Made by a program: the position numbers and the translations under genes
In this document: in pieces, positions 53,201 through 60,938 of the stretch
Layout of the letters: every line of letters begins with the position of its first letter
Numbering within the stretch: position 1 is the first letter of the stretch
Source of the DNA: Mycobacterium sp. IS-836
Lineage (GTDB): Bacteria > Actinomycetota > Actinomycetes > Mycobacteriales > Mycobacteriaceae
DNA length: 64,000 nt
NCBI RefSeq assembly: GCF_001954275.1
Contig: NZ_MBEU01000094.1
Coordinates: 32,409 to 96,408, forward strand
Direction: 5' to 3'
The notes under the pieces: generated by a model
Databases searched by the model: none
Seen by the model: only the letters and a program-made list of their open reading frames with translations
Told to the model about the DNA's origin: nothing

Positions 53201-53940
53201 CCGGCGGTGGTGCCGACGCCGAGCACCAGCAGCTTGGCGTTGCCCATCCGAACGGGATCGACCGAAAGTTCGCCGGGGACCGCCAGATACACACCCAGGG
53301 TTGCGAGCGCGACAACGTTGTTGACGACGGGCGCCCAGGCCGTCGGCCCAAACACGTTGCGGGTGTTAAGGATTGCCATGAATACCGAGGTGAGGCCGTA
53401 GGCGAGCACCTGCGGCAGCAGCAGGTAGGCGAAGGCGGTCGTCAGGGGTTCGTTGACCTGAGGAGCGCGGCCGAGCATCAGGCGGACCAGCAGCGGTGCG
53501 GCGACCACCGACAGCGCCGTCGCAAACAGCAGCAGCGCGGTGGTCAACGTAACCAGGCGCCGCACGAACGCCGCGCCGCCGTCGGGGTCGTCTTGCTCGG
53601 CACGGGCCAGCACCGGAACGAAGATCGCCGTGAACGTCGCCTCCAGCACCAGCGCCGCGACCAGGTTCGGCAGCTGGTTGGCCACCGAGAAGGCACTGGA
53701 CAGTGCGGCGCCGAGGATGGCGGCCAGCAGGACGATGCGGGCGAATCCGGTGATCCGGCTGATCAGCGTGGCGAACGCCATCGCCCACGAGCGCGACACC
53801 AGGGCGGCGTCGGACAGTTCGGGTCGTCGCCGTGCCAGCTCCGGCACCGGAGGCAGTGGCCCGGTCGGCGGCGAGGCGGGTCCCCGGGTGCCCGGCCGAG
53901 GCTGCGGCCGCGGCTGGGGTCGCCGGTAGGCGGGTTTCAT
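50287..53940 (-). CDS. murJ: MurJ (MviN) lipid II flippase fused to a pseudokinase domain
   Basis: A 1217-residue fusion. Residues 1-50 are a Pro/Arg-rich tail; about 50-570 form the 14-helix MOP-family lipid II flippase. A disordered linker follows, then an intracellular kinase-like domain (about 715-980). That domain lacks the HRD and DFG residues (the HRD region reads LSIDHPSRVRVS), so it is a pseudokinase. One transmembrane helix lies near 1000-1022, and the C-terminal domain is extracytoplasmic. PknB phosphorylates the pseudokinase and FhaA then binds it to restrain peptidoglycan synthesis. The ATG overlaps the stop of the preceding gene. Confidence 0.95.
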   Translation of the reverse strand: MKPAYRRPQPRPQPRPGTRGPASPPTGPLPPVPELARRRPELSDAALVSRSWAMAFATLISRITGFARIVLLAAILGAALSSAFSVANQLPNLVAALVLEATFTAIFVPVLARAEQDDPDGGAAFVRRLVTLTTALLLFATALSVVAAPLLVRLMLGRAPQVNEPLTTAFAYLLLPQVLAYGLTSVFMAILNTRNVFGPTAWAPVVNNVVALATLGVYLAVPGELSVDPVRMGNAKLLVLGVGTTAGVFAQTAVLLIALRRERVSLRPLWGIDQRLKRFGAMAAAMVLYVLISQLGLVVGNQIASTAAASGPAIYNYTWLVLMLPFGMIGVTVLTVVTPRLSRNAAADDTRAVLADLSLATRLTLITLIPIVAFMTVGGPAIGSALFAYGHFGGVDAGYLGAAIALSAFTLIPYGLVLLQLRVFYAREQPWTPIVIILVITAVKIVGSVLAPHLTGDLKLVAGFLGLANGIGFLAGAVVGYHLLRRALLPRGGHPVGVREVRTVLVTVAASLLAALIAHVADRLLGLSDLTAHGGAAGSLLRLLVLATIMLPIMATVMVRAQVPEAQAALGAVSRRIRARRGRWEQPPARRTAAVPDRSSHRRPVTYPEQRNSSPPGVGAVQEPIRRRPPERADSVRIAKGPEVTDRPVDSAASGPASGGKLPRPVADDFEPDIPAADIPAKPDSAAPRPSDQRNGDLNGEAARGPIPFDAPRERGADSSASTDDVHLVPGARIAGGRYRLLVFHGGAPPLQFWQALDTALDRQVALTFVDPDGALPHDVLQEVLARTLRLSRIDKPGVARVLDVVHTGFGGLVVAEWIRGGSLQEVADTAPSPIGAIRAMQSLAAAADAAHRAGVALSIDHPSRVRVSIEGDVVLAYPATMPDANPQDDIRGIGAALYALLVNRWPLPEHGVRSGLAPADRDSSGLPVEPTVIDRDIPFQISAVAVRAVQEDGGIRSASTLLNLLQQATAVADRTEVLGPVDDSPLAPSLREPAGPLDEATFARRRRNVLIGVGAGVVVLVVALLVLASVVSKIFGNVGGGLNKDELGLNGPSSSTSSSAPSSAPAGAVVKPTRASVYSPDGDADNAGTAGQAIDGDPTTAWATEVYTDAVPFPSFKQGEGLMLQLPSPTVVGQVTIDTPSSGTKVEIRASSTQTPSKLEDTTVLAPAFTLKPGHNVIPVKAGSPTSNLLVWISTLGTTNSKSQAGFFEITVQAAS

Positions 53941-56333
53941 ACCCGGTGCTCTTGATCGACCCGATCGGGGACCTCGTCTCGCGAACGGGCGGGTCGGTGG
54001 TCGGGAGGGTCGGGCCTATCCAGGTCGGCGCGGTCGGGCTGGCCGCGGAATCGGTGCCACAGCCGGCGCCCGGCCAGCAGCACCAGGATCGCCGCCGCGC
54101 TCAGCGTGATCGCGAACAGCACCTTCCCGTAGGCGTTGGAGTGCACGGACAAGCGCACCGGCTCGCCCAGCCGCAGGCCGTCCGGCGTCCGCAGCGCCAC
54201 ATCGACGGCGACCCGCTGGGTGAAGTTCACTTCGATGGGCACCCGCAGCGGCAGGTATCCCGGCGGCAGTTCGATCTGGCCGACGTCGGAGACGTTCATT
54301 CCGGGCGGGGCGTCGACGTGTAGGCGAACCCGGATGGGGACGGCGAGGCCGTTGTGCAGCGCCAGCGGGAGGGGGCTGTGCTCGGTGGCGAGGGTGTAGG
54401 AGCCGCCGGGGTTGACGATCGTGACGGCACCGAACAGGTCGTTGATGGTTTTGCCCACCACCGCTAGGCGCTGTGCGGCCAGCCCGTTGCGGGTGTCCGG
54501 CGGTTCGGCTTCGCTGAGCGCGCGCAGCATGTCCTCGCGCAGGGGAGCGGTGTACTGGATGCCGGTCAGGCCGCTGCGCTCGTCGGTGGTTAGCGCCGAT
54601 GTCAGCCCCCACAGCCTGCCGACCTGGTGGCCGATGTCGGCGGTCACGTCGTCGCCGAAGCGGCCGCGGGCCGAGAGGTAGGCGTCCGTCGGCGCCGGCG
54701 CCTCGTTGTGGGCCGCGGCCTCGGCAATCAGTGCGGGAAGTGGGCGCGGTATCGCCAGGCCGGAATGGATCGTGGTAGCCAGCGCGGTCAGGATCACCTG
54801 CGCGTCGTCGGCTTGCAGGTGCCATGTCGCCGGCGGAACCAGGATCTGGGTGCGCGGCGCGGCGTCGTGCTGCAAGGAGTGCCAGAACATGGAACCCAGC
54901 GCGTCCTGGCGCCGGGCGGTCTCCGAGTCGTGCGCGAGCCGGACCGTCAGCGACGAGTCCAGATAGGTAGGCACGGTCGGGTCGGTCCCCGCCGCGGCCA
55001 GTGCGGCGCCGACGGCCGGGTCGAACGGCGCGAGCACCACCTGAGGAGACAACCGACGGGGTTTCGTGTCGGCCGTCGTGGGCGAGTCGCTGGCGGAGTC
55101 CTGGGCGGCCAGGTCGGCCGCCGCGATGGCGACCGTGTTGTCGTTGGCGCTGAGCAGGTCGACCGCTCGGTTGGTCAGCGGGCCGTCGGGCAGCAGGGTG
55201 GCCCCGCGGGCGGAGGGGACGTCGAGAATGTGGTCGACGATGTCGCCGACGCCGTTGGTGGCGATCCCGCTCAGCCCCTGATCGTTGACGCGCTGCAAGG
55301 CGTCGAGGTCGGCTTGCGCGTAGGGCAGCGGGGTGACGCAGGTGCGGTGGGCCAGCGCGCGTAACCGGTTCATCCACACTGTCGCAGCGGCCTGACCGGA
55401 CCCCGGGTGGGTGGGGCTACCTGGTTGTTGAGCGGCGAGGTCGGGCGAGTTCGACACGACGTAGCCGCTCGTCATCGCGTTGACGGTGACCAGCAGATCC
55501 GGGTCGACCGCCAAGCACAGCGCGCGTCCGACCGCGCCGTCGGGGTCGACGTCGTGGCTTGTGGCGCCCTCGGCCGCCGAGAGCAGGATGTCCAGCCGAC
55601 CACCGGTGGCCAGCGAGGTGGCCAAGTCGTCGTCGACGAGCCGGACCGGAATGGTGCCGCCGGGCGCGCCCGGGGCCAACCGGGGCCGATCGGCCAGCGG
55701 CCACAGCATCGTGATCCACACGGGTTTCGACGTATCGGGCGCAACGGCTGAGCCCAGGTCGTCGGCTTGGTCGGGCGGCACACCGATCACCGGCAGCAGG
55801 AAGCGCGCGTTGTCGAGCCGGGCGGGGGTGCCGTAGTCAGGAGTTCCGTTGGCATTGACCAGGATTGGGTAGATCCCGGGCTGATCGATGCCCAACGATG
55901 GCTTGCTCAACGACCGCAGCGGGACGGACAGGGTGAAGGCGGCTTGTTGACCGCGCTGTAGTTCCGGTGCGACCGTCAGGAAATCCACTGCCGGCTGGTA
56001 TTGGTCGGTGCCACCGTCCAGGGTGGTGCGTAAGCCCGCCGAGGCGGCGACGGGCGCGGCGTGCTCGAGCCGGACCATGACGTCGCGGACCGGGCGGTCG
56101 CCGATATTGATCACCATGCCGCTGACCGTGACGACCGGTTGACTCGTCGTCGTGACCACATCCGGGGTCACCTGGTCGATGCGGATACGGACAAACGGCG
56201 TCGACCCGGGTTCGCCGGCGGCTGCGCGCGGCGCGATGACGGGCCCGTTGAGCAGTACCGCAAAACCGGCCACCATGCCGACCACGGCGGCAATGCGCAC
56301 CAGGCGCGTCCAGCAGAGTCGCGGCACAATCAC
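53937..56333 (-). CDS. Large secreted membrane-anchored protein (Rv3909-like, DUF6049)
   Basis: A 798-residue protein. The N-terminal signal anchor (VRIAAVVGMVAGFAVLLNGPVI, about 12-33) is followed by a long extracytoplasmic part beginning with a beta-sandwich-like region (TTSQPVVTVSGMVINIGDRPVRDVMVRL). The end has one transmembrane helix (VLFAITLSAAAILVLLAGRRLW, about 750-771) and a basic cytoplasmic tail. It is fixed between mutT4 and murJ with 4-base overlaps on both sides across Actinobacteria, so a role with the flippase in cell-wall assembly is likely but unproven. Confidence 0.85.
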   Translation of the reverse strand: MIVPRLCWTRLVRIAAVVGMVAGFAVLLNGPVIAPRAAAGEPGSTPFVRIRIDQVTPDVVTTTSQPVVTVSGMVINIGDRPVRDVMVRLEHAAPVAASAGLRTTLDGGTDQYQPAVDFLTVAPELQRGQQAAFTLSVPLRSLSKPSLGIDQPGIYPILVNANGTPDYGTPARLDNARFLLPVIGVPPDQADDLGSAVAPDTSKPVWITMLWPLADRPRLAPGAPGGTIPVRLVDDDLATSLATGGRLDILLSAAEGATSHDVDPDGAVGRALCLAVDPDLLVTVNAMTSGYVVSNSPDLAAQQPGSPTHPGSGQAAATVWMNRLRALAHRTCVTPLPYAQADLDALQRVNDQGLSGIATNGVGDIVDHILDVPSARGATLLPDGPLTNRAVDLLSANDNTVAIAAADLAAQDSASDSPTTADTKPRRLSPQVVLAPFDPAVGAALAAAGTDPTVPTYLDSSLTVRLAHDSETARRQDALGSMFWHSLQHDAAPRTQILVPPATWHLQADDAQVILTALATTIHSGLAIPRPLPALIAEAAAHNEAPAPTDAYLSARGRFGDDVTADIGHQVGRLWGLTSALTTDERSGLTGIQYTAPLREDMLRALSEAEPPDTRNGLAAQRLAVVGKTINDLFGAVTIVNPGGSYTLATEHSPLPLALHNGLAVPIRVRLHVDAPPGMNVSDVGQIELPPGYLPLRVPIEVNFTQRVAVDVALRTPDGLRLGEPVRLSVHSNAYGKVLFAITLSAAAILVLLAGRRLWHRFRGQPDRADLDRPDPPDHRPARSRDEVPDRVDQEHRV

Positions 56334-57061
56334 GGCCCCGGCCCGTGACCGTTCTTCCGGCCGGCAGGTTTGTCGGAATGCCGGGTGCGCGAATGCGTCT
56401 GCGGGCGGCGCCGCGGCGAGCTGGGCGGCAGCGGCGGAAGCGCGGCGGGACCATCGCTCTGCAACTTGTCGATCAGTTCGTCGGCGACCTCGGCCAACCG
56501 ACGCTCGTCGGCGTAGGCCAGCCTCGACGGCAGTTCCCGCATCGGCACCCAGGCCACTTCGGCGACCTCGAGGTCCTCGTCCGACAGCTCGCCACCGGAG
56601 AAGCGCATTAAATAGTGGTGCACCGTCTTGTGGACCCGGCGGCCATCCGTGACGAACCAGTAGTCGATGCGTCCCAGCGCGGCCAGCACGCTGCCCCGTA
56701 TTCCCGTCTCCTCGGCAACCTCACGAATGGCGGTCTGTTCGGCGGTCTCGCCCTGCTCGATGTGGCCCTTGGGCAGCGACCACAGCATCCGTCCGCGTCG
56801 ATCGATGCGACCGATAAGGGCCGCAACCTGGCTGTCGCGCGGCCCGTCGAGGCCGTCGATGACCAACCCCCCCGCTGATGTTTCGTGCACCGTGCGGAGC
56901 CGGTCCGGCACGCGCCGCGGCGAGCGCGATCGGCGCGGTTTCGTCACCGCCGCGTCACCGGCCGCTTGACCGTCCGTAAGGTTCTCGGCCGAGCCGGCAG
57001 CGCCGCGGCGTCGGCGTCGTCCCCGGCGCCGACGTGGTTTGGCTTGTTCGCCATCCGACAC
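56330..57061 (-). CDS. mutT4: MutT4, Nudix hydrolase
   Basis: A 243-residue protein with a basic, disordered N-terminus (PRRRRGRRRRRG) and a Nudix domain (about 65-205) whose Nudix box reads GHIEQGETAEQTAIREVAEE. Such enzymes hydrolyse nucleoside diphosphates linked to another group; MutT4 may clean oxidised nucleotides or dinucleoside polyphosphates. The GTG at 57061 starts VSDGEQAKPRRRR like the M. tuberculosis protein; the ATG at 57082 is less likely. It is divergent from pcnA and coupled to the next gene. Confidence 0.92.
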   Translation of the reverse strand: MSDGEQAKPRRRRGRRRRRGAAGSAENLTDGQAAGDAAVTKPRRSRSPRRVPDRLRTVHETSAGGLVIDGLDGPRDSQVAALIGRIDRRGRMLWSLPKGHIEQGETAEQTAIREVAEETGIRGSVLAALGRIDYWFVTDGRRVHKTVHHYLMRFSGGELSDEDLEVAEVAWVPMRELPSRLAYADERRLAEVADELIDKLQSDGPAALPPLPPSSPRRRPQTHSRTRHSDKPAGRKNGHGPGP

Positions 57062-57150
57062 CCAAGCGATAGTAGCTGGCACGAGCTGGGCCTCCGGACA
57101 TACTCGCCGCGGGCGAGGCCTGGGCTCTGGCCCGACTACGCTGATCGAAC

Positions 57151-58602
57151 GTGTCCCAAGCCGATGCCGATCTGCTGACCGCCGCGGCGGTCGCGCTGAA
57201 CCGGCACGCCCCAGTGTTGCGTGAGCTCGGGTCGGCCTTCGCCGACGCGGGCCACGAGTTGTATCTGGTCGGCGGTTCCGTGCGGGACGCGTTGCTGGGC
57301 AAGTTGAGCTCTCCAGACCTTGACTTCACCACCGACGCGCGTCCGGAACAAGTGCAACAGATCGTGCGGCCGTGGGCGGACAGCGTGTGGGATACCGGCA
57401 TCGCGTTCGGAACGGTCGGAGTCGGCAAGGGCGATTATCGCCTCGAGATCACGACGTTCCGCGCGGACAGCTACGACCAGGTGTCGCGCAATCCCGAGGT
57501 GCGGTTCGGCGACCGGCTCGAGGACGATCTGGTGCGCCGCGACTTCACCGTGAACGCGATGGCCGTGCTCGTAACGCCGACCGGGCCGGGTGAATTCCTC
57601 GATCCCCTGGGCGGTTTGGCGGCGCTGCGCGCGCGCGTGCTGGACACCCCGTCGGCTCCGTCGGTGTCCTTCGGCGACGACCCGCTGCGGATGTTGCGCG
57701 CCGCGCGATTCGTGTCGCAACTCGGCTTCACCGTCGCGCCGCGGGTGCGGACGGCGATCGAAGAGATGGCACCGCAGCTGGACCGAATCAGCGCCGAGCG
57801 GGTCGCCGCCGAGCTGGACAAGCTGCTACTCGGCGACGACCCGGTCGCCGGTATTGACCTACTGGTGCAGACCGGGATGGGTGACGTGGTGCTGCCCGAA
57901 GTCGGCGGCATGCAGATGGCCATCGATGAACATCATCAGCACAAGGACGTCTACCAGCATTCGTTGACCGTGCTGCGGCAGGCGATCGCGCTGGAGGACC
58001 CGCGCCCGGAGGGCGGCCCGGATCTGGTGCTGCGCTGGGCCGCGTTGCTGCATGACATCGGCAAGCCGGCCACGCGGCGGCACGAGCCGAACGGCGGCGT
58101 CAGCTTCCACCACCACGAGGTGGTCGGCGCGAAGATGGCCCGGAAGCGGCTGCGGGCGCTGAAGTACTCCAAACAGATGGTCGACGACGTTTCGCAGCTG
58201 GTGTATCTGCATCTGCGATTCCACGGCTACGGCGACGGCAAGTGGACGGACTCCGCGGTGCGCCGCTACGTCACCGACGCGGGGCCGCTGCTGCCGCGGT
58301 TGCACAAGCTCGTCCGGGCCGACTGCACGACCCGCAACAAGCGACGGGCCGCGCGACTGCAGGCCAGCTACGACCGGCTGGAGGCGCGGATCGCCGAGCT
58401 TGCGGCCCAGGAGGATCTCGCGCGGGTGCGGCCCGACCTCGACGGCAACCAGATCATGGAGTTGCTCGACATCCCGGCGGGCCCGCAAGTCGGGGAGGCG
58501 TGGCGCTTTCTGAAAGAGCTGCGGCTGGAACGCGGCCCGTTGACCACCGAGGAGGCATCCGCCGAGCTGCTGGCGTGGTGGCGATCGCGGCGGAACCCGT
58601 AG
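57151..58602 (+). CDS. pcnA: CCA tRNA nucleotidyltransferase
   Basis: A 483-residue class II nucleotidyltransferase that adds or repairs the CCA end of tRNAs. This is needed here because none of the three tRNA genes in the window encodes CCA. The catalytic head has LVGGSVRDALLG and the carboxylate pair in SPDLDFTTDARP. The neck contains RRDFTVNAMAV and ADD-type recognition. An HD domain follows (about 290-340, LRWAALLHDIGKPATRR and HHHEVVGAKMA). GTG is used as start. It is annotated pcnA in M. tuberculosis (Rv3907c). Confidence 0.95.
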   Translation: MSQADADLLTAAAVALNRHAPVLRELGSAFADAGHELYLVGGSVRDALLGKLSSPDLDFTTDARPEQVQQIVRPWADSVWDTGIAFGTVGVGKGDYRLEITTFRADSYDQVSRNPEVRFGDRLEDDLVRRDFTVNAMAVLVTPTGPGEFLDPLGGLAALRARVLDTPSAPSVSFGDDPLRMLRAARFVSQLGFTVAPRVRTAIEEMAPQLDRISAERVAAELDKLLLGDDPVAGIDLLVQTGMGDVVLPEVGGMQMAIDEHHQHKDVYQHSLTVLRQAIALEDPRPEGGPDLVLRWAALLHDIGKPATRRHEPNGGVSFHHHEVVGAKMARKRLRALKYSKQMVDDVSQLVYLHLRFHGYGDGKWTDSAVRRYVTDAGPLLPRLHKLVRADCTTRNKRRAARLQASYDRLEARIAELAAQEDLARVRPDLDGNQIMELLDIPAGPQVGEAWRFLKELRLERGPLTTEEASAELLAWWRSRRNP

Positions 58603-58626
58603 CGCAGGCCGGGCGTCCGACAATTC

Positions 58627-59136
58627 GTGGATTACTGCTTGGCGGGGGATCAGGGCGCAGCGGCCATCTGGCACGGCCAGCCCGACCTCGACCTCGACGG
58701 GGACGGCCGCCTCGATGCCGTTGGCCTGGATTTCGACGGTGACGGGATGCGCGACGACGCGCTGGCCGACTTCGACGGCGACGGGATCGCCGATCACGCC
58801 GTGCTCGACCTCGACAACGACGGCAGCCCCGAGAGCTACTTCACCGACGATGGATCGGGGACATGGGCGGTCGCCGTGGACCGCGGCGGCCAGCTGCGCT
58901 GGTACTCGCTCGACGGCGTCGAACACACCGGCGGTCCGCTGGTCGACTTCGACGGGCACGGGCGCCCCGACGATCGATTGCTCGATACCGACGGAAACGG
59001 GATGGCTGATCGCGTGCTATGCGCCGGCGAGAACGGCGCGACCGGGTATGTCGACACCGACGGCGACGGTCGCTGGAACGTCCGATTAACCGATTCGGAC
59101 GGTGACGGCCTGGCAGACGGGTCGAGCGGTCTTTGA
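58627..59136 (+). CDS. Calcium-binding-like DxDxDG repeat protein (Rv3906c-like)
   Basis: A 169-residue acidic protein made almost wholly of repeated Asp-x-Asp-x-Asp-Gly loops (DLDLDGDGRLDAVG, DFDGDGMRDD, DFDGDGIADHA, DTDGDGRWNV, DSDGDGLADG), as in dockerin, thrombospondin type 3 or EF-hand-like calcium sites. It has no signal peptide or membrane helix and uses GTG as start. In M. tuberculosis the same gene lies next to esxF-esxE-cpnT; here it is followed directly by esxD. A secreted calcium-stabilised protein is plausible, but the export route is unclear. Confidence 0.8.
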   Translation: MDYCLAGDQGAAAIWHGQPDLDLDGDGRLDAVGLDFDGDGMRDDALADFDGDGIADHAVLDLDNDGSPESYFTDDGSGTWAVAVDRGGQLRWYSLDGVEHTGGPLVDFDGHGRPDDRLLDTDGNGMADRVLCAGENGATGYVDTDGDGRWNVRLTDSDGDGLADGSSGL

Positions 59137-59320
59137 CGATGGACGGTAAGGCCTAAGCTACCCGGCCACCGCTCCTGACATGGTGTTACTGGCGTTTGGG
59201 CAAACGCCCAGCTCAGAACCTGTGGATTAAATAATTGAACTGAAGTGACAGCGGGCCATACCTGTCTAAACTTCTACCCATATCCCGGCTCGGGAGCATA
59301 GAACATCGAGGGAGAAACGC

Positions 59321-59647
59321 ATGCCAAGCAGCCTCATTGTTACGCCGGAGCTCCTGCGTAGCACACAGCAACGGATCGAATCGCGACTGCAAGAGGCAGC
59401 CGCCATTGTCAATCAGTACTTAAGCGGCCACGAGAACATCGTCAGCGCCACGGGGTGGTCCGGCCAGGCCGGATCGACTTCCCTGAACACCGCCGGTCAG
59501 ATCAGCCACGATCTGCAGCAGGCGATGAACGGCGGTAACCGGTTGGCGCACGGCCTCGGCCAGTCCGCGACGTTTATGGAAAGCCACGAAGCCGATTCGG
59601 CGCACAACCTCGCGGGCCTGTTCGGTGCGGGCGCGCAGTCAACGTAA
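59321..59647 (+). CDS. esxD: EsxD-like WXG100-family ESX-2 protein
   Basis: A 108-residue helical-hairpin protein. The turn reads ATGWSGQAG, giving a WxG motif at about residue 46, flanked by helices LLRSTQQRIESRLQEAAAIV and LNTAGQISHDLQQAMNGG. It is an ESX substrate expected to pair with the EsxC-like partner 55 bases downstream. AGGGAGAAACGC lies before the ATG, and the 184 bases upstream hold no gene and should contain the operon promoter. Order and size match M. tuberculosis esxD (Rv3891c). Confidence 0.88.
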   Translation: MPSSLIVTPELLRSTQQRIESRLQEAAAIVNQYLSGHENIVSATGWSGQAGSTSLNTAGQISHDLQQAMNGGNRLAHGLGQSATFMESHEADSAHNLAGLFGAGAQST

Positions 59648-59702
59648 GTCCACCCTCGATCGCCCCCATCTCCAGGCGCTTTTCAAGTAAGGAAGTACCG
59701 AC

Positions 59703-59996
59703 ATGACAGATCACATCGTCTACAACCACGCCGCCGTCAGCGGCCTGGCCGGCGACATCGGGACCCAGGCTGCCCAGCTGATGGAGATCCACGACGATGT
59801 CCTCCATCTCACCCAGGCGCTCGCCGATTTCTTCCAGGGCCACGGTGCGACGTCTTTCTTCGACGCGCAGCAGCAGATGCTGCACGGGCTGGAAGGCCTC
59901 ATCCAGACCGTCAGCCTGCACGGCCAGACCGTGACCAACGTGCATAACGACGCGATCGACGCCGATCAGCACATAGGCCGCTTCTTCAGCGTCTAG
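59703..59996 (+). CDS. esxC: EsxC-like WXG100-family ESX-2 protein
   Basis: A 97-residue helical-hairpin protein beginning MTDHIVYNHAAVSGLAGDIG. Instead of WxG the turn reads FFQGHGATSFFDAQQQM, the same variant I remember in M. tuberculosis EsxC (Rv3890c). The tail NDAIDADQHIGRFF is acidic and amphipathic. It should dimerise with EsxD and be exported by ESX-2. AAGGAAGTACCGAC precedes the ATG. Confidence 0.9.
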   Translation: MTDHIVYNHAAVSGLAGDIGTQAAQLMEIHDDVLHLTQALADFFQGHGATSFFDAQQQMLHGLEGLIQTVSLHGQTVTNVHNDAIDADQHIGRFFSV

Positions 59997-60069
59997 CCGC
60001 GCAATAAACGGCAGCGAGGGGGGCGTACGCGGACGCGTGCGCCCCTAGGGTCTGCGTCAAGGGAACACC

Positions 60070-60903
60070 GTGTTAACCACCACATTGGACGGGCTGTGGG
60101 CCCTTCAGGTCCTCAGCGGCATAGAGGTGCTGGCGCCCGAGCTGGGGTTGCGGCCGCACCTGCCCAGCGTCGAGCGCAAGCACATGGCGTTACAGCACCC
60201 GGTGGCCGCCGAACTGCTCGCCGCCGGGGTGATCGACGAAACGGGTGCCGTGGACAGCACGGTGCTGGAATGGCTGACCGTCGTGTCCCGCCGCGACATC
60301 GGACTGATCATCTACTTCCGCCTGCCCGACGACGACGATCCGCCGAAGGTACTGCTCGCGAGGTTCGCGCAATGGTGGGTCGCCATGGAGCGTTCGGCCG
60401 ACATCGTCCGGCTCAGCGGTGCGGGAATCACGAGCAGTGAAGGCAGCGCCAACGCGGCACTCAACGCACAGATCGAGCGGCTGTGCGGCTCCAATACAGC
60501 CGCGTCGCTGCGGCCCGTCACCCTGGACGCGGAAGCCATGCGCGCCGCCGCGACCAGCCTGGACGAGTTGCGCAGATTCTGCAGCAAGCAAGACCTCGAG
60601 CCCGATCAATTGCACATGCTCGAGCTGGCCGCCGACCCCGCCCGTTCAGCCCAGGCCTCGATCGTCGCGATCCAGGCCGGAGTGGACACCGGCCGGCCCA
60701 CACGGACCTTCATTGACCAGGGCGGGGTGACTATCATCGATACGCCGGAAGGCCGGCTGGTCGTCGAACAAGTCTCCGCCGCGGGCAAGCAGTGGACCAT
60801 CATCGCCCCGGGTACCAAGAGCCACATCGCTTCGGCGATCAACCAAATGGTGCGGCGCCTGCCGGCCGACCGGGAATGGTATTCGTACCGAAAAGTTGTC
60901 TAG
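60070..60903 (+). CDS. espG2: EspG2, ESX-2 PE/PPE chaperone
   Basis: A 277-residue EspG-family protein (MLTTTLDGLWALQVLSGIEVLAPELGLRPHLP at the start, RTFIDQGGVTIIDTPEGRLVVEQ in the second half). EspG proteins bind the tip of PPE partners in PE-PPE dimers and keep them soluble for their own ESX system. GTG is used as start. It lies between esxC and the MinD-like gene, as in the M. tuberculosis ESX-2 locus (Rv3889c). The PE-PPE pair normally encoded just upstream in ESX-2 is missing here. Confidence 0.92.
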   Translation: MLTTTLDGLWALQVLSGIEVLAPELGLRPHLPSVERKHMALQHPVAAELLAAGVIDETGAVDSTVLEWLTVVSRRDIGLIIYFRLPDDDDPPKVLLARFAQWWVAMERSADIVRLSGAGITSSEGSANAALNAQIERLCGSNTAASLRPVTLDAEAMRAAATSLDELRRFCSKQDLEPDQLHMLELAADPARSAQASIVAIQAGVDTGRPTRTFIDQGGVTIIDTPEGRLVVEQVSAAGKQWTIIAPGTKSHIASAINQMVRRLPADREWYSYRKVV

Positions 60904-60938
60904 TCGAGAGGTATCGCGAAAATGATAGCATCGGCATC

